DNA of 50,039 nucleotides from the NCBI GenBank assembly GCA_028336245.1, contig JAOKTT010000009.1, forward strand, positions 1 through 50,039, read 5' to 3'. The DNA comes from Polaribacter sp. GTDB taxonomy: Bacteria; Bacteroidota; Bacteroidia; Flavobacteriales; Flavobacteriaceae. The notes beneath the pieces were generated by a model. It made no database searches and was not told the DNA's origin. It saw only the letters and a program-made list of their open reading frames with translations. The translations under genes were made by a program, and so were the position numbers. How positions within the stretch are numbered: position 1 is the first letter of the stretch; every line of letters begins with the position of its first letter. This document shows, piece after piece, positions 18,770 to 28,012 of this stretch.

Positions 18770-19714
18770 ATGAAAAAAGCATTGGTGATTTCTGGAGGTG
18801 GAAGTAAAGGCGCATTCGCAGGTGGTGTTGTACAATACCTAATGAATAAAAAGCGAAAAAAGTATGACTTGTTTATAGGAACTTCTACAGGGAGCTTAAT
18901 GGTCTCGCATTTGGCTTTGGGCATGGTAGACGAATTAAAGCTGCTGTATACCAATGTGAACCAAAAAACAATTTTCAGCAACAACCCTTTTAAAGTAAAA
19001 AAAATTGCCGGAGAAAAAGTGATTACGATTAACCATTTGAATACTTTTTGGAATTTTTTGAACGGTAGGAAAACATTCGGGGAAAGTAAAAACTTACGCA
19101 CCTTAATTAAACGGAAGATTACACTAGAAATGTATCTTAAAATTAAATCCGAAAATAAAGAGGTAGTCGTTACAGTTTCTAATTTAACAGCAAATCGGAT
19201 AGAATATAAAGCGATAAGTGATTGCAGTTATGAAGACTTTTGTGATTGGATTTGGGGCTCTTGCAACTATGTACCCTTCATGAGTCTATTAGAAAAAAAC
19301 CATTGCCAATATGCCGATGGTGGTTTTGGTTCTTTGATTCCAATTCGAGAAGCTATTTTAAGAGGAGCTACAGAAATTGATGCTATTATCTTAGAAACAG
19401 AGGTCACTCAAATTAATAGACTCCCTTCAAAGAATCCCTTTTCTCTCTTGTTTGATGTCTTTGATTTTATGCTTGGGCATGTGGAGAAACACAATATTAC
19501 AATTGGAAAATTAGCGGCATCTAATAAAGGTATCAAACTAAATTTATACTATACGCCCACAGTACTCACCACAAATTCATTGGTTTTTGATAAAAAACTA
19601 ATGAAAAAATGGTGGAAATCTGGATATGACTATGCAAAAACAAAAGATGAAGAAAAAATGAGCGAATTTAGACCCGACTTGTTGCCTAATAAAGAGGGGG
19701 AAGACGCTCTATAA
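18770..19714 (+). CDS. Patatin-like phospholipase
   Basis: A 314-residue serine lipid acyl hydrolase. It has the oxyanion-hole loop GGGSKGAF (about 9-16), the nucleophile elbow GTSTG with Ser39, and the DGG motif (YADGGFGS) that supplies the catalytic aspartate. No signal peptide is visible, so it is probably cytoplasmic or peripheral. The substrate is a phospholipid or another acyl ester. It stands between an Asp-box lipoprotein and an S41 peptidase, both on the other strand. Confidence 0.92.
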   Translation: MKKALVISGGGSKGAFAGGVVQYLMNKKRKKYDLFIGTSTGSLMVSHLALGMVDELKLLYTNVNQKTIFSNNPFKVKKIAGEKVITINHLNTFWNFLNGRKTFGESKNLRTLIKRKITLEMYLKIKSENKEVVVTVSNLTANRIEYKAISDCSYEDFCDWIWGSCNYVPFMSLLEKNHCQYADGGFGSLIPIREAILRGATEIDAIILETEVTQINRLPSKNPFSLLFDVFDFMLGHVEKHNITIGKLAASNKGIKLNLYYTPTVLTTNSLVFDKKLMKKWWKSGYDYAKTKDEEKMSEFRPDLLPNKEGEDAL

Positions 19715-19757
19715 AAACAGGTGCTATTTAAGTTTATACTTTGGTGTTTTTGCGAAA

Positions 19758-21209
19758 TTACCTAAAGTTTTCGACGAACATTTCTTGACTAAAAGGCTGT
19801 ATTACTTTAGAGTCTATCAGTGCTTTTTCTTGGTTATAATTTCTATTTTTAAAAGAAGGTCTGGATCCAGTGGTAATAAAGTTTATGGTTCTATCTAACA
19901 ATATATCTGACCTTTCTCCCAGAACACCTAAATTAATAGTTCCATCTTCCCTTCCAAAGTCTTCCGATAAAACAATCTCCGGAAGATAACCCTCGGGGTT
20001 ATTTTGACCTTGTGAATTCTTAATTTCTAAAACAATGGGTTGCATTGCATAGGTATGGTTTACATTTAAATTTGAGCCTGTTCTTCTGTAATTATCGGAA
20101 TCATAAACCGTTATTGAACCCACTTGTTTACCCACCGTCTTAGTACCCACTAGCTTTACATCAATATAAGGTTTCATCCCGTTAATTACAAGTTCAGAGG
20201 CAGAAGCAGTATCGTCTGTAACGATAAAATACACCGTATTTAAGGACAAACTTTCGATGGGTATGTTGTCATCATTACTGGTAATTTGATCCGTGAAATT
20301 ATTTTCAAAATAGTCCGGACTGGTATTTTTCACCACTTTTTCATTCCAAAATTCCTGAGAAAACAATTTCCCTGTATTTGTGCCATTGATCATACTGGCG
20401 AGATAGGTAGCCGTTCGCACACTGCCGCCTCCATTGTAGCGCAAATCAATAATTAGATCGGTTACTGCTTCCGATTTAAAATAAGAAAAAGCACTATTTA
20501 ATTGCAGGTCAAAAGAACTTGCAAACTGATTGTATAAAAGATATCCTATTTTTTTTGAACCTTCATTAAAGGTTTTACTGATGGCAATCGGATTTTCTTG
20601 AAATTCTTCTTTTACCAAAACAATATTAGTCCCATTTACTTCTGGATTTCCGGTTTTAAAATCTGATACGTTCAGCGTATAATTACTGTTTTCACCAAAT
20701 AAAAGACTTCTATAATTGTCAACAGTTATTTGAGTATCATTAATCGCGCTAAAAACGTCCCCTCTCAATACGCCTTGAACTTCTGCATTTGACCCTGGAA
20801 TTACGTAGTATACCACACCGTACACATTGGTTGTATTCTCTTTATAAACAAACAACTTAAATTCCATTCCGTTTGTTAGTCGAATTCCTTGAAAAGAATT
20901 TTCTAAGGCCACATAATCGTCTACAATCCAAGAAAATCGATCTATAACTCCTGGCTGAAAACGCAAATCCTGGAATAGCTCTTCTGGAGCATAAAAACTT
21001 CTTAAAAAAACATTCAACTCCCCTTGATTAGCAAAACGAGTATCGGCCAAATCAGGTACGTCAGATTGCCAATAATAATACGAGTTCATACCTTTCCAAA
21101 CAAAATTATTGATCTCAATATCTTCAGGAATACTATCTATATCCTTGGTGCAATTAAAAAAAAGAAGTAGCATGAAAATAAATAATACATTAATAAAAGG
21201 GTCTCTCAT
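19758..21209 (-). CDS. S41-family (C-terminal processing-like) peptidase lipoprotein
   Basis: A 483-residue periplasmic protease. Starting at the ATG at 21209 gives MRDPFINVLF and a lipobox cysteine (LFFNCTK); an open frame further upstream, to 21383, would put the signal peptide internally and is not used. A PDZ-like segment lies around residues 150-200 (VIPGSNAEVQGVLRGD). The S41 core follows, with DLRYNGGGSV and the catalytic serine and lysine in TASASELVING and TVGKQVGS. Tail-specific proteases degrade or process proteins after reading the C-terminus. Many Bacteroidetes carry such lipoprotein versions with unknown targets. Confidence 0.9.
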   Translation of the reverse strand: MRDPFINVLFIFMLLLFFNCTKDIDSIPEDIEINNFVWKGMNSYYYWQSDVPDLADTRFANQGELNVFLRSFYAPEELFQDLRFQPGVIDRFSWIVDDYVALENSFQGIRLTNGMEFKLFVYKENTTNVYGVVYYVIPGSNAEVQGVLRGDVFSAINDTQITVDNYRSLLFGENSNYTLNVSDFKTGNPEVNGTNIVLVKEEFQENPIAISKTFNEGSKKIGYLLYNQFASSFDLQLNSAFSYFKSEAVTDLIIDLRYNGGGSVRTATYLASMINGTNTGKLFSQEFWNEKVVKNTSPDYFENNFTDQITSNDDNIPIESLSLNTVYFIVTDDTASASELVINGMKPYIDVKLVGTKTVGKQVGSITVYDSDNYRRTGSNLNVNHTYAMQPIVLEIKNSQGQNNPEGYLPEIVLSEDFGREDGTINLGVLGERSDILLDRTINFITTGSRPSFKNRNYNQEKALIDSKVIQPFSQEMFVENFR

Positions 21210-21360
21210 TTTTTGATTTAATTCATAGTTAGTATTCTTACACCCGTAAATATAATTAAAAGTTACTCTAACATTAAAAGGAACGGTTTTAATTTGATAA
21301 AAATAAACGCAGTATTGCTTAAATCTATGCTTTCGAATATTAAAAAAATAAAAATGTAGA

Positions 21361-21442
21361 TATATTTGCATTGACCTGAACAAATAATTATTTTTATAAA
21401 TGCTTAAAAAAGAATAAGAATCTTCTTTAGAGTTTAAATTTG
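21361..21442 (+). promoter_or_regulatory. Two candidate -7 elements upstream of the DUF4252 gene
   Basis: TATATTTG (21361-21368) and TAAATTTG (21435-21442) both fit TAnnTTTG. The second lies 20 bp before the ATG at 21463 and is the simpler choice. Neither has a clear -33 box. Confidence 0.35.
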
Positions 21443-21462
21443 GTTTTAATTAGCTTAAAAAA

Positions 21463-21975
21463 ATGAAAATAATAATAGTAGTACTCACTTTAATACTTTT
21501 TCCATTCTCAGGAGTTGCACAAGCATCATTAGATTTTTTAGAAGACATTGCAGGTGTTGAAACGTTGGTTATTACCAAGGATGCTTATGCGCTTTTATCA
21601 AAATTCAATCCAGAAAAATTTAAAGACAGTAAAGAAATAAAGGTTTTTCAAATGGCAACAGGTTTAGAAGAGTTCAAAATATTTTCTTCAAAAGACCCAG
21701 TGATTGCAAATAAAATAGCATCAATGTCGCAGGAAGCTCTCAAAAAACAAAACTTAACACGCTTAAAGGGAACCAAAGAAAAGGAGGTGTTTGTTGAAGT
21801 TTATACCAAGGCAACAAAAAATAACGCGTTTGCAAGTACCGTCGTTTTATTTATTAAAGAAATGCCCCTAGAGACTAAAGGCGCTTCTGAGGCAAGGATT
21901 ATTGTGTTAAAAGGAAATTTAGAAATTCAACAAATTCCAAAGCTCGCAGCTATTTTTGTGCTAAAAAATGGATAA
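21463..21975 (+). CDS. DUF4252 family exported protein
   Basis: A 170-residue protein with a clear N-terminal signal peptide (about 1-19, ending GVAQA) and no further membrane segment. The pattern of a conserved early segment (DFLEDIAGVETLVITK) and a C-terminal GNLEIQQIPKLA(A)I matches the Bacteroidetes family DUF4252. In some species these genes sit next to ECF sigma factors, but none is present here. The function is unknown. The M1 aminopeptidase begins 256 bp downstream on the same strand. Confidence 0.75.
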   Translation: MKIIIVVLTLILFPFSGVAQASLDFLEDIAGVETLVITKDAYALLSKFNPEKFKDSKEIKVFQMATGLEEFKIFSSKDPVIANKIASMSQEALKKQNLTRLKGTKEKEVFVEVYTKATKNNAFASTVVLFIKEMPLETKGASEARIIVLKGNLEIQQIPKLAAIFVLKNG

Positions 21976-22231
21976 TATTCTTTGGAGATCAATTTGATTT
22001 AAACCTTCTTTTTAAAATTGTTAATAAGTCGGAAAGGGTGCCATTAGTTCCCCTTCACCAAATCCCTATCATATCCAAAACCTGCATCTTATTGACCATT
22101 TATAGCTTGCATTTTTCCCTTACTAAAAGAAACTGTTTAAGTTTATTTTAATGTATTTTTGAATTTAACTGCTAATTAACAAGTTCTATCTTCCTATTTA
22201 GTATTTTTGAAGGTATAAGAAATGATGATTC

Positions 22232-24673
22232 ATGGAGATTAAAAATTGGTTTCGATTCCTTTTTGTAGCAATTACCGCAACTGGTTTTTGTCAAAATAAT
22301 TCAAATTATAAAGCGGCAAAGGAAAAAACACATGACTTAATTCATACGAAGTTGAAAGTTGATTTCAATTTTGAACAAAAACAATTGAATGGGGAAGCAT
22401 GGATTACTGCAAAACCTCATTTTTACGCAACAAACCTGCTTACTTTAGATGCGAAATCAATGTTAATTCATGAGGTTTCTTTGAATGGAAAAAAAATAGA
22501 GTACGATTATGCCGATTATAAGATTATTTTAAAACTTCCTAAGAAATATGGTAAAGAAGAAGCATTTACGGTCTACATTAAATATACTGCAAGACCAGAA
22601 AAAGTAAAAGAGAAGGGAAGTGCAGCCATTACTTCGGTAAAAGGATTATATTTTATAAATGCAGACGGAGCTGACAAGAATAAACCAACACAAATTTGGA
22701 CACAAGGTGAAACCGAAGGAAGTAGTTGTTGGTTTCCTACAATAGATGCTCCAAATCAAAAAACAACACAGGAAATCTACATTACAGTTCCTAATAAATA
22801 TGTAACCCTTTCTAATGGTGCGCTAATTAGCCAAACTAAAAACGCAGGAAGCAGAACAGATTACTGGAAAATGGATCAAAAACACGCACCATATTTGTTC
22901 TTTATGGGGGTTGGTGCATTTGAAATTATAGAAGATACCTACAAAGATATTGCAGTTAATTATTATGTAGAAAAGGAGTACGCAAAATATGCAAAGGATA
23001 TTTTTGGAAATACACCCGAAATGATGCAGTTTTTCTCAGAAAAATTGGGTGTAGACTACCCTTGGAATAAATACAGCCAAATTGTTGTGAGAGACTATGT
23101 TTCTGGTGCTATGGAAAATACAACGGCAGTTGTTCACGGGGAACAAGCGCTACAAATGCCTGGACAATTAATTGACGAGAATAAACACGAAAACACCATT
23201 GCACACGAATTATTTCATCATTGGTTTGGTGATTTAGTAACCTCAGAAAGCTGGAGTAATCTTACTTTAAATGAGTCTTTTGCAAATTATAGCGAATATT
23301 TATGGCAAGCATATAAATATGGGGAAGAAGCTGCAGAAATGCACTTGTACGAAAACACAAAACTTTATATAGAAGGTCAAGAAGCAGCTAAAAATTTAGT
23401 CCGTTTTAATTATGTAGACAAAGAAGATATGTTTGATCTCGTCAGCTATAATAAAGGTGGTGCCATTTTACACATGTTGCGCAGTTATGTGGGTGATACC
23501 GCTTTTTTTACAAGTTTAAAAGCGTATTTAAATAAGTATCAATTCAAAGCAGCAGAAGCACACCAATTGCGATTAGTCTTTGAAGAAGTAACGGGCAAAG
23601 ACTTGAATTGGTTTTTTAATCAGTGGTACTTCGGGGCAAACCACCCAAAACTTACCATTTCTTATGATTATAATATCTTAAGAAAGACAGTAACTATAAA
23701 TGTACGACAACTACAAGCTGAAAAATTTCAATTCCCACTGTCCTTAGATATATTTGAAGCAGGAAAAAGGAGGAGAGAAAGAGTATTTATCGAAAATAAC
23801 GATGCCTCTTTTACCTTTGATTTTAAAGAACAACCTGCACTCATTCAAATAAATGCAGACGGTGTTTTATTGTGCGAAATCAATGAAAATAAAGTATTGA
23901 GCGATTATATTTTTCAATTAAAAAATGCTAAAAACTATACACATCGCAGGGAAGCTTTGGTAGCCGTTGCAAAAAAACAAGATGATAAAGATGCTTTTAC
24001 TGCAGTTGTAGATGCCTTGGAGGATTCCTCCTATAAAATTAGAATTTTAGCCCTTGAAAAAATGGACTTAATCAATAAGTTTTCCAAAAAAAATGCGATT
24101 CAAAAAATAATCCAAATTGCCAATGATGATAAGAAAACATTGGTACAAGCTGCTGCCATTGAAACTTTAGGAAAGTTAATTGATCCAGAATTAAAACAAA
24201 TATTTAACAAGGGTTTGTCTAGTCCTTCTTATGCCGTTTTGGGAAAATCTTTAATAGCCCTATATTATGTAGATAAAGTAGCGGCAATAAAAAAATCAAA
24301 AACATTACCCGATGACGTTCGGAAAATTTTAGCAACCCCTTTAACAAAAATTTTCATTGAATCTAATGACCAAACTGAATTACCATTTATTGCTAAAAGT
24401 GTAGTTTCTGGGATGTTTTTATCTGGTGATGCTGCCACGAAGCTATTGTATGAAAAAGCTTTTAATATGATTTCTAAAAGTAATAATATAGAAGCTATTC
24501 AGAATTTGGTGGAAGACATGGTAGCTAAAGGAAATCAATATCAAAAATTCAATTTTGATAAAGTGGTGATCAATCTAATGAGAACAATGATTCAAGAACA
24601 GGAAAAAAGCAGCAATTCTAATAAAGAACGCAATGTGGCCCTAGTGAAAGAGGGAATGATGGGATTGTTATAA
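22232..24673 (+). CDS. M1-family zinc aminopeptidase with HEAT-like C-terminus
   Basis: An 813-residue exported metallopeptidase that removes N-terminal residues from peptides. It has an N-terminal signal (about 1-20), the exopeptidase motif GAMEN at 292-296 and the zinc site HELFHH (His325, Glu326, His329) with Glu348 in NESFANY, which is the exact HEXXH-X18-E spacing. The catalytic part ends near residue 470. The C-terminal 250 residues are helical with HEAT-like repeats (for example TAVVDALEDSSYKIRILALE). It probably works in the periplasm or at the outer surface in peptide use. TATTTTTG at 22202-22209 is a candidate -7 box. Confidence 0.94.
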   Translation: MEIKNWFRFLFVAITATGFCQNNSNYKAAKEKTHDLIHTKLKVDFNFEQKQLNGEAWITAKPHFYATNLLTLDAKSMLIHEVSLNGKKIEYDYADYKIILKLPKKYGKEEAFTVYIKYTARPEKVKEKGSAAITSVKGLYFINADGADKNKPTQIWTQGETEGSSCWFPTIDAPNQKTTQEIYITVPNKYVTLSNGALISQTKNAGSRTDYWKMDQKHAPYLFFMGVGAFEIIEDTYKDIAVNYYVEKEYAKYAKDIFGNTPEMMQFFSEKLGVDYPWNKYSQIVVRDYVSGAMENTTAVVHGEQALQMPGQLIDENKHENTIAHELFHHWFGDLVTSESWSNLTLNESFANYSEYLWQAYKYGEEAAEMHLYENTKLYIEGQEAAKNLVRFNYVDKEDMFDLVSYNKGGAILHMLRSYVGDTAFFTSLKAYLNKYQFKAAEAHQLRLVFEEVTGKDLNWFFNQWYFGANHPKLTISYDYNILRKTVTINVRQLQAEKFQFPLSLDIFEAGKRRRERVFIENNDASFTFDFKEQPALIQINADGVLLCEINENKVLSDYIFQLKNAKNYTHRREALVAVAKKQDDKDAFTAVVDALEDSSYKIRILALEKMDLINKFSKKNAIQKIIQIANDDKKTLVQAAAIETLGKLIDPELKQIFNKGLSSPSYAVLGKSLIALYYVDKVAAIKKSKTLPDDVRKILATPLTKIFIESNDQTELPFIAKSVVSGMFLSGDAATKLLYEKAFNMISKSNNIEAIQNLVEDMVAKGNQYQKFNFDKVVINLMRTMIQEQEKSSNSNKERNVALVKEGMMGLL

Positions 24674-25156
24674 AAAATTTAATTTTAGTACCACTAAAAC
24701 GTATAAAATAAATAGTGTTGCAAGACTGACAAATAAGAATATTGCTATTTCCAATGCTTTCTATTATTCGATAAAAAAATCTTGATTCTAATGATCTTCA
24801 ATAGAATTAAAGAAAGTTCGTGAATTTTAAATACTTTTTGAAACAGAAATGTCATTCTCTTTTAGAAGCATACTTAGCAACTAATTTCAAGTATAAACAT
24901 AGAAATAGTTTCTATCTTAATGTATTCTTGTGAATATGATAGTTTCGTATTTTTAGATACCAGTTTTTGTAATGGTTTAAAGCCCATTTTTTTGCTTAGT
25001 TCTTAAAAGTACTATACCTTTGCATCACAATAAAATCTCTAAACACTGATTAATAGTAGATTAACTCACGAATCTTAAACCTATTAATTACACACCTTGT
25101 TTATTTTCTAAAATACACCCTTTAAATTTTTCCTAATAATTTATTGAATTTCAAAT
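24674..25156. other. Gene-free 483-bp stretch before the porin gene
   Basis: No coding frame worth calling on either strand. A small stem, TTTTAGT-ACC-ACTAAAA, lies at 24683-24699 just after the aminopeptidase, but without a T-run. A 17-bp inverted repeat, ATAGAAA-TAG-TTTCTAT, lies at 24899-24915. The porin promoter is at 24991-25022, leaving a leader of about 125 bases. Confidence 0.6.
24991..25022 (+). promoter_or_regulatory. Promoter of the porin gene
   Basis: TTTG at 24991-24994 and TACCTTTG at 25015-25022 are spaced by 20 bp, a full match to the Bacteroidetes -33/-7 pattern. Transcription would start near 25029. This is the best consensus promoter I found in the window. Confidence 0.7.
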
Positions 25157-26308
25157 ATGATAAAAATAAGTACGCACCTACAATTTTCTAGAACTTTCAC
25201 TCTTTCAATCTTAGCAATACTGTTCCTATTTTCAACAAAAGCGCAGGATAAACCAGAACTCAAAATAGGGGGCGCATTGCGTTTCAACTATAATTTATCT
25301 TCTTGGAAAGACGGCCAAATAAAACGAGGTGGTGATTTTGGATATGATATGTTCAGAATAAATGCCAAAGGAGCTTACAAAGGAATCAAACTAAATGCTG
25401 AATATCGGTTATATTCAGAAGGTTTTGGTGGAGGAATGTTAAAACAAGGTTGGTTAGGTTACAACTTTAATGAAAAAGATCAAGTTCAGGTGGGCTTAAC
25501 ACAAGTTCCTTTTGGTATTCAACAATACAACTCTCATAACTGGTTTTTTAACCTTACGTATTATGTGGGAATGGAAGATGACCATGATATGGGTATTAAA
25601 TACATGCATACGGCTGACAGGTTTGAGTATCAGTTGGCCTTCTTTAAAAATGCGGAAGAACTCAGATTTGGAAATAATACTGAAATTTCTCCAAATAGAT
25701 ATTCATACGATGTTGCCGGAAGAAATAAAGAAATAAATCAATTTAATGGAAAGTTTATTTACAAGTTTGGAGAGCGCGCTGCAAGTAGACTAGGAGTCTC
25801 GCTTCAATATGGAGGCTTGTATAATTTGGATACCGAAGAAGTAGGAAATCACAGTGCAGTTGCCGTTCATTATGAAGTAACCAAAGGAAAATGGAATGTA
25901 AAAGCACAATTTATTACTGCAGCACACAACCCAGAAAATGCCGATGGAGAAACGAGAGATGTGCTCTCTATGGCTGCCTATGGTTTTCCTTACCAAGTGG
26001 CTGCCGATTTTAATATGTACACTTTTGCTGTTTCTAGAAATGTTCCGGTTACATGGGGACCTGTTAGCAATTTGCAGTTCTATAATGATTTTGCGTATAT
26101 GGAGAAGAGCGCTACTGATTTTACAGATTCTTATATGAATGTAACAGGGGTTTTAGTTTCTGCCGGAAATTTATATACCTATTTTGACTATGCTGCTGGT
26201 TACAATCACTCTTGGTTAGGTGGTAATTTTGTAGACGATTTTGCAAAAGGAAATCCCGATGCTGAATGGGAGGCTAGATTTAATATTAATATTGGGTACT
26301 ATTTCTAA
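25157..26308 (+). CDS. Outer-membrane porin (OprO/OprP-like beta barrel)
   Basis: A 383-residue protein with a signal peptide ending at about residue 29 (STKAQ) and then a beta-barrel pattern: alternating hydrophobic and polar residues, many Gly, Tyr and Phe, and a C-terminal NINIGYYF ending in Phe, as required for barrel insertion. The start of the mature part, LKIGGALRFNYN, and GQVQVGL-type strands resemble phosphate-selective porins O and P. The substrate cannot be set from sequence. It is followed on the same strand by the BCCT transporter and a stress protein, so it may let betaine or choline through the outer membrane (inference from context). Confidence 0.82.
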   Translation: MIKISTHLQFSRTFTLSILAILFLFSTKAQDKPELKIGGALRFNYNLSSWKDGQIKRGGDFGYDMFRINAKGAYKGIKLNAEYRLYSEGFGGGMLKQGWLGYNFNEKDQVQVGLTQVPFGIQQYNSHNWFFNLTYYVGMEDDHDMGIKYMHTADRFEYQLAFFKNAEELRFGNNTEISPNRYSYDVAGRNKEINQFNGKFIYKFGERAASRLGVSLQYGGLYNLDTEEVGNHSAVAVHYEVTKGKWNVKAQFITAAHNPENADGETRDVLSMAAYGFPYQVAADFNMYTFAVSRNVPVTWGPVSNLQFYNDFAYMEKSATDFTDSYMNVTGVLVSAGNLYTYFDYAAGYNHSWLGGNFVDDFAKGNPDAEWEARFNINIGYYF

Positions 26309-26379
26309 GCTGAATATAGAAATTACAGACTCAATATAGCGCTTATAAAATTAAATTATAATTAAAAAAACACTTTATT

Positions 26380-26436
26380 ATGGCTAAAAAAATTATACGA
26401 AGTGATGAGAAAAAATCCATTTTTGGATTGAAGTGA
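26380..26436 (+). other. Out-of-frame first 18 codons of the BCCT gene
   Basis: An ATG at 26380 opens a frame reading MAKKIIRSDEKKSIFGLK and then a TGA (26434-26436). The TGA overlaps the GTG (26433-26435) that opens the long BCCT frame. Adding one G after TTG at 26430 would give ...IFGLEVNGPVFF, a natural BCCT N-terminus. So this is most likely the true gene start, separated by a one-base loss (or a sequence error). Otherwise it is a short leader peptide coupled to a GTG restart. Confidence 0.75.
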
Positions 26437-28004
26437 ACGGACCTGTATTTTTTACTTCTGCTATTATCGTCATCATCACCATTACATTAACCTTGTTATT
26501 TAAAGACAAGGCAGAACAGCATTTTACTGAAATTCAGGCCTTTGTTGCAAATAAGGCAGGTTGGTTTTTTATATTGAGAGTAAATGTGTTTCTGGTATTT
26601 ATGATTTATTTGGCCTTTAGTAAATATGGGCAAATAAGAATAGGAGGACAAACCGCAAAACCAGAATTTAAAACCCTTTCTTGGTTCGCAATGCTATTTA
26701 GTGCTGGAATGGGAATTGGGTTGCTATTTTGGAGTATTTCAGAACCGATTTATCATTATCTAAGTCCACCGATGGCAGCAGGCGAAACCGCAGAAGCTGC
26801 CAAAGAAGCTATGAAATTTACTTTTCTTCACTGGGGTTTTCATGCTTGGGCAATATATGCCTTGGTAGGATTGTCTTTGGCGTATTTTACGTATTCCCGC
26901 GGACTCCCACTTACTATTAGATCTGTTTTTTATCCTTTTTTAGGAGATAAAATTTATGGAAGAATTGGAGATGCGATAGACATTTTTGCGGTCCTTGCCA
27001 CTTTATTTGGACTTGCAACCTCTTTAGGATTGGGTGTTCAACAAATTGCGGCAGGTTTAAATCACCTCTTTGGAATCGATAGTGGCGTAATAACGCAAGT
27101 TATTTTAATTGGAGGAATTACGCTTATTGCTACTATTTCTGTAGTATTAGGCGTAGATAAAGGCGTGCGAGTTTTGAGTGAATGGAATATGAGAGTAGCA
27201 GTGTTATTTCTGCTGATAGTGCTCATATTAGGGCCCACAATTTTTATCTTTAAATCTTTCGTACAAAATACAGGGAATTATTTATCGAGTATACTTGAAA
27301 TTTCAACTTGGACAGAAAGTTATACAGGTACCAATTGGCAAAATACTTGGACCACCTTTTATTGGGGTTGGTGGATTGCTTGGTCTCCTTTTGTAGGAAT
27401 GTTTATTGCTCGTATTTCTAAAGGGCGTACCATACGTGAGTTTATTTTAGGCGTATTATTAGTACCTTCTATTGTTACTTTTTTCTGGATTTCAGCCTTT
27501 GGAAGCACGGCAATAAATGAGGCTATTCTAGGAAATGATACCATTGTAAATGCTGTCAACGATAATGTTGCCACTGCGCTATTTGTGTTTTTAGAAGATT
27601 ATCCTTTCGCATTTATTCTTAATATTATTGCTATCATTTTAATTGCAGGGTTCTTTGTTACGTCCTCGGATTCTGGATCTTTGGTAGTCGATAGTTTAAC
27701 CACCGGGGGTAAAATAGATGCGCCTGTAGGGCAAAGAATATTTTGGGCCGTTGTAGAAGGTAGCGTTGCCGCAGTTCTTTTAATAGGGGGTGGATTACAG
27801 GCACTGCAAACCGCCACTATTGTAACAGGGTTGCCTTTTGCCATTATTTTAATAGTCATGTGTTTCTCACTTTACAAAGGTTTAAGCGAAGATTATCGGA
27901 AACTAAAAAAACGGGAATCTCAAAAAGAACTTGAAAATTATGAGGAAATAGTTGCTACCATCGTTAAAAAACGAAATACAAATAAGGAAAACCATACTAA
28001 ATAA
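26433..28004 (+). CDS. BCCT-family betaine/choline/carnitine transporter (5' end frameshifted)
   Basis: A sodium- or proton-coupled transporter for trimethylammonium compounds, used to import compatible solutes. The frame gives 523 residues and about 12 membrane helices. It has the BCCT signature region with aromatic residues (WTTFYWGWWIAWSPFVG, then MFIARISKGRT), the N-terminal half motif FSAGMGIGLLFWSISEP, and TSSDSGSLVVDSL. As annotated it would begin at GTG 26433, directly inside the expected conserved start. The first 18 codons lie in another frame at 26380-26436. If the shift is real, function depends on restart at the GTG; the membrane core is intact either way. A universal stress protein gene starts 8 bp after the stop. 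Confidence 0.93.
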   Translation: MNGPVFFTSAIIVIITITLTLLFKDKAEQHFTEIQAFVANKAGWFFILRVNVFLVFMIYLAFSKYGQIRIGGQTAKPEFKTLSWFAMLFSAGMGIGLLFWSISEPIYHYLSPPMAAGETAEAAKEAMKFTFLHWGFHAWAIYALVGLSLAYFTYSRGLPLTIRSVFYPFLGDKIYGRIGDAIDIFAVLATLFGLATSLGLGVQQIAAGLNHLFGIDSGVITQVILIGGITLIATISVVLGVDKGVRVLSEWNMRVAVLFLLIVLILGPTIFIFKSFVQNTGNYLSSILEISTWTESYTGTNWQNTWTTFYWGWWIAWSPFVGMFIARISKGRTIREFILGVLLVPSIVTFFWISAFGSTAINEAILGNDTIVNAVNDNVATALFVFLEDYPFAFILNIIAIILIAGFFVTSSDSGSLVVDSLTTGGKIDAPVGQRIFWAVVEGSVAAVLLIGGGLQALQTATIVTGLPFAIILIVMCFSLYKGLSEDYRKLKKRESQKELENYEEIVATIVKKRNTNKENHTK

Positions 28005-28012
28005 TTCGAACA

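Noticed and set aside
19715-19757. AAAAACA...TGTTTTT as a terminator between the patatin and S41 genes
   Set aside because: Only 7 A/T-rich pairs with a loop of about 25 bases; too weak.
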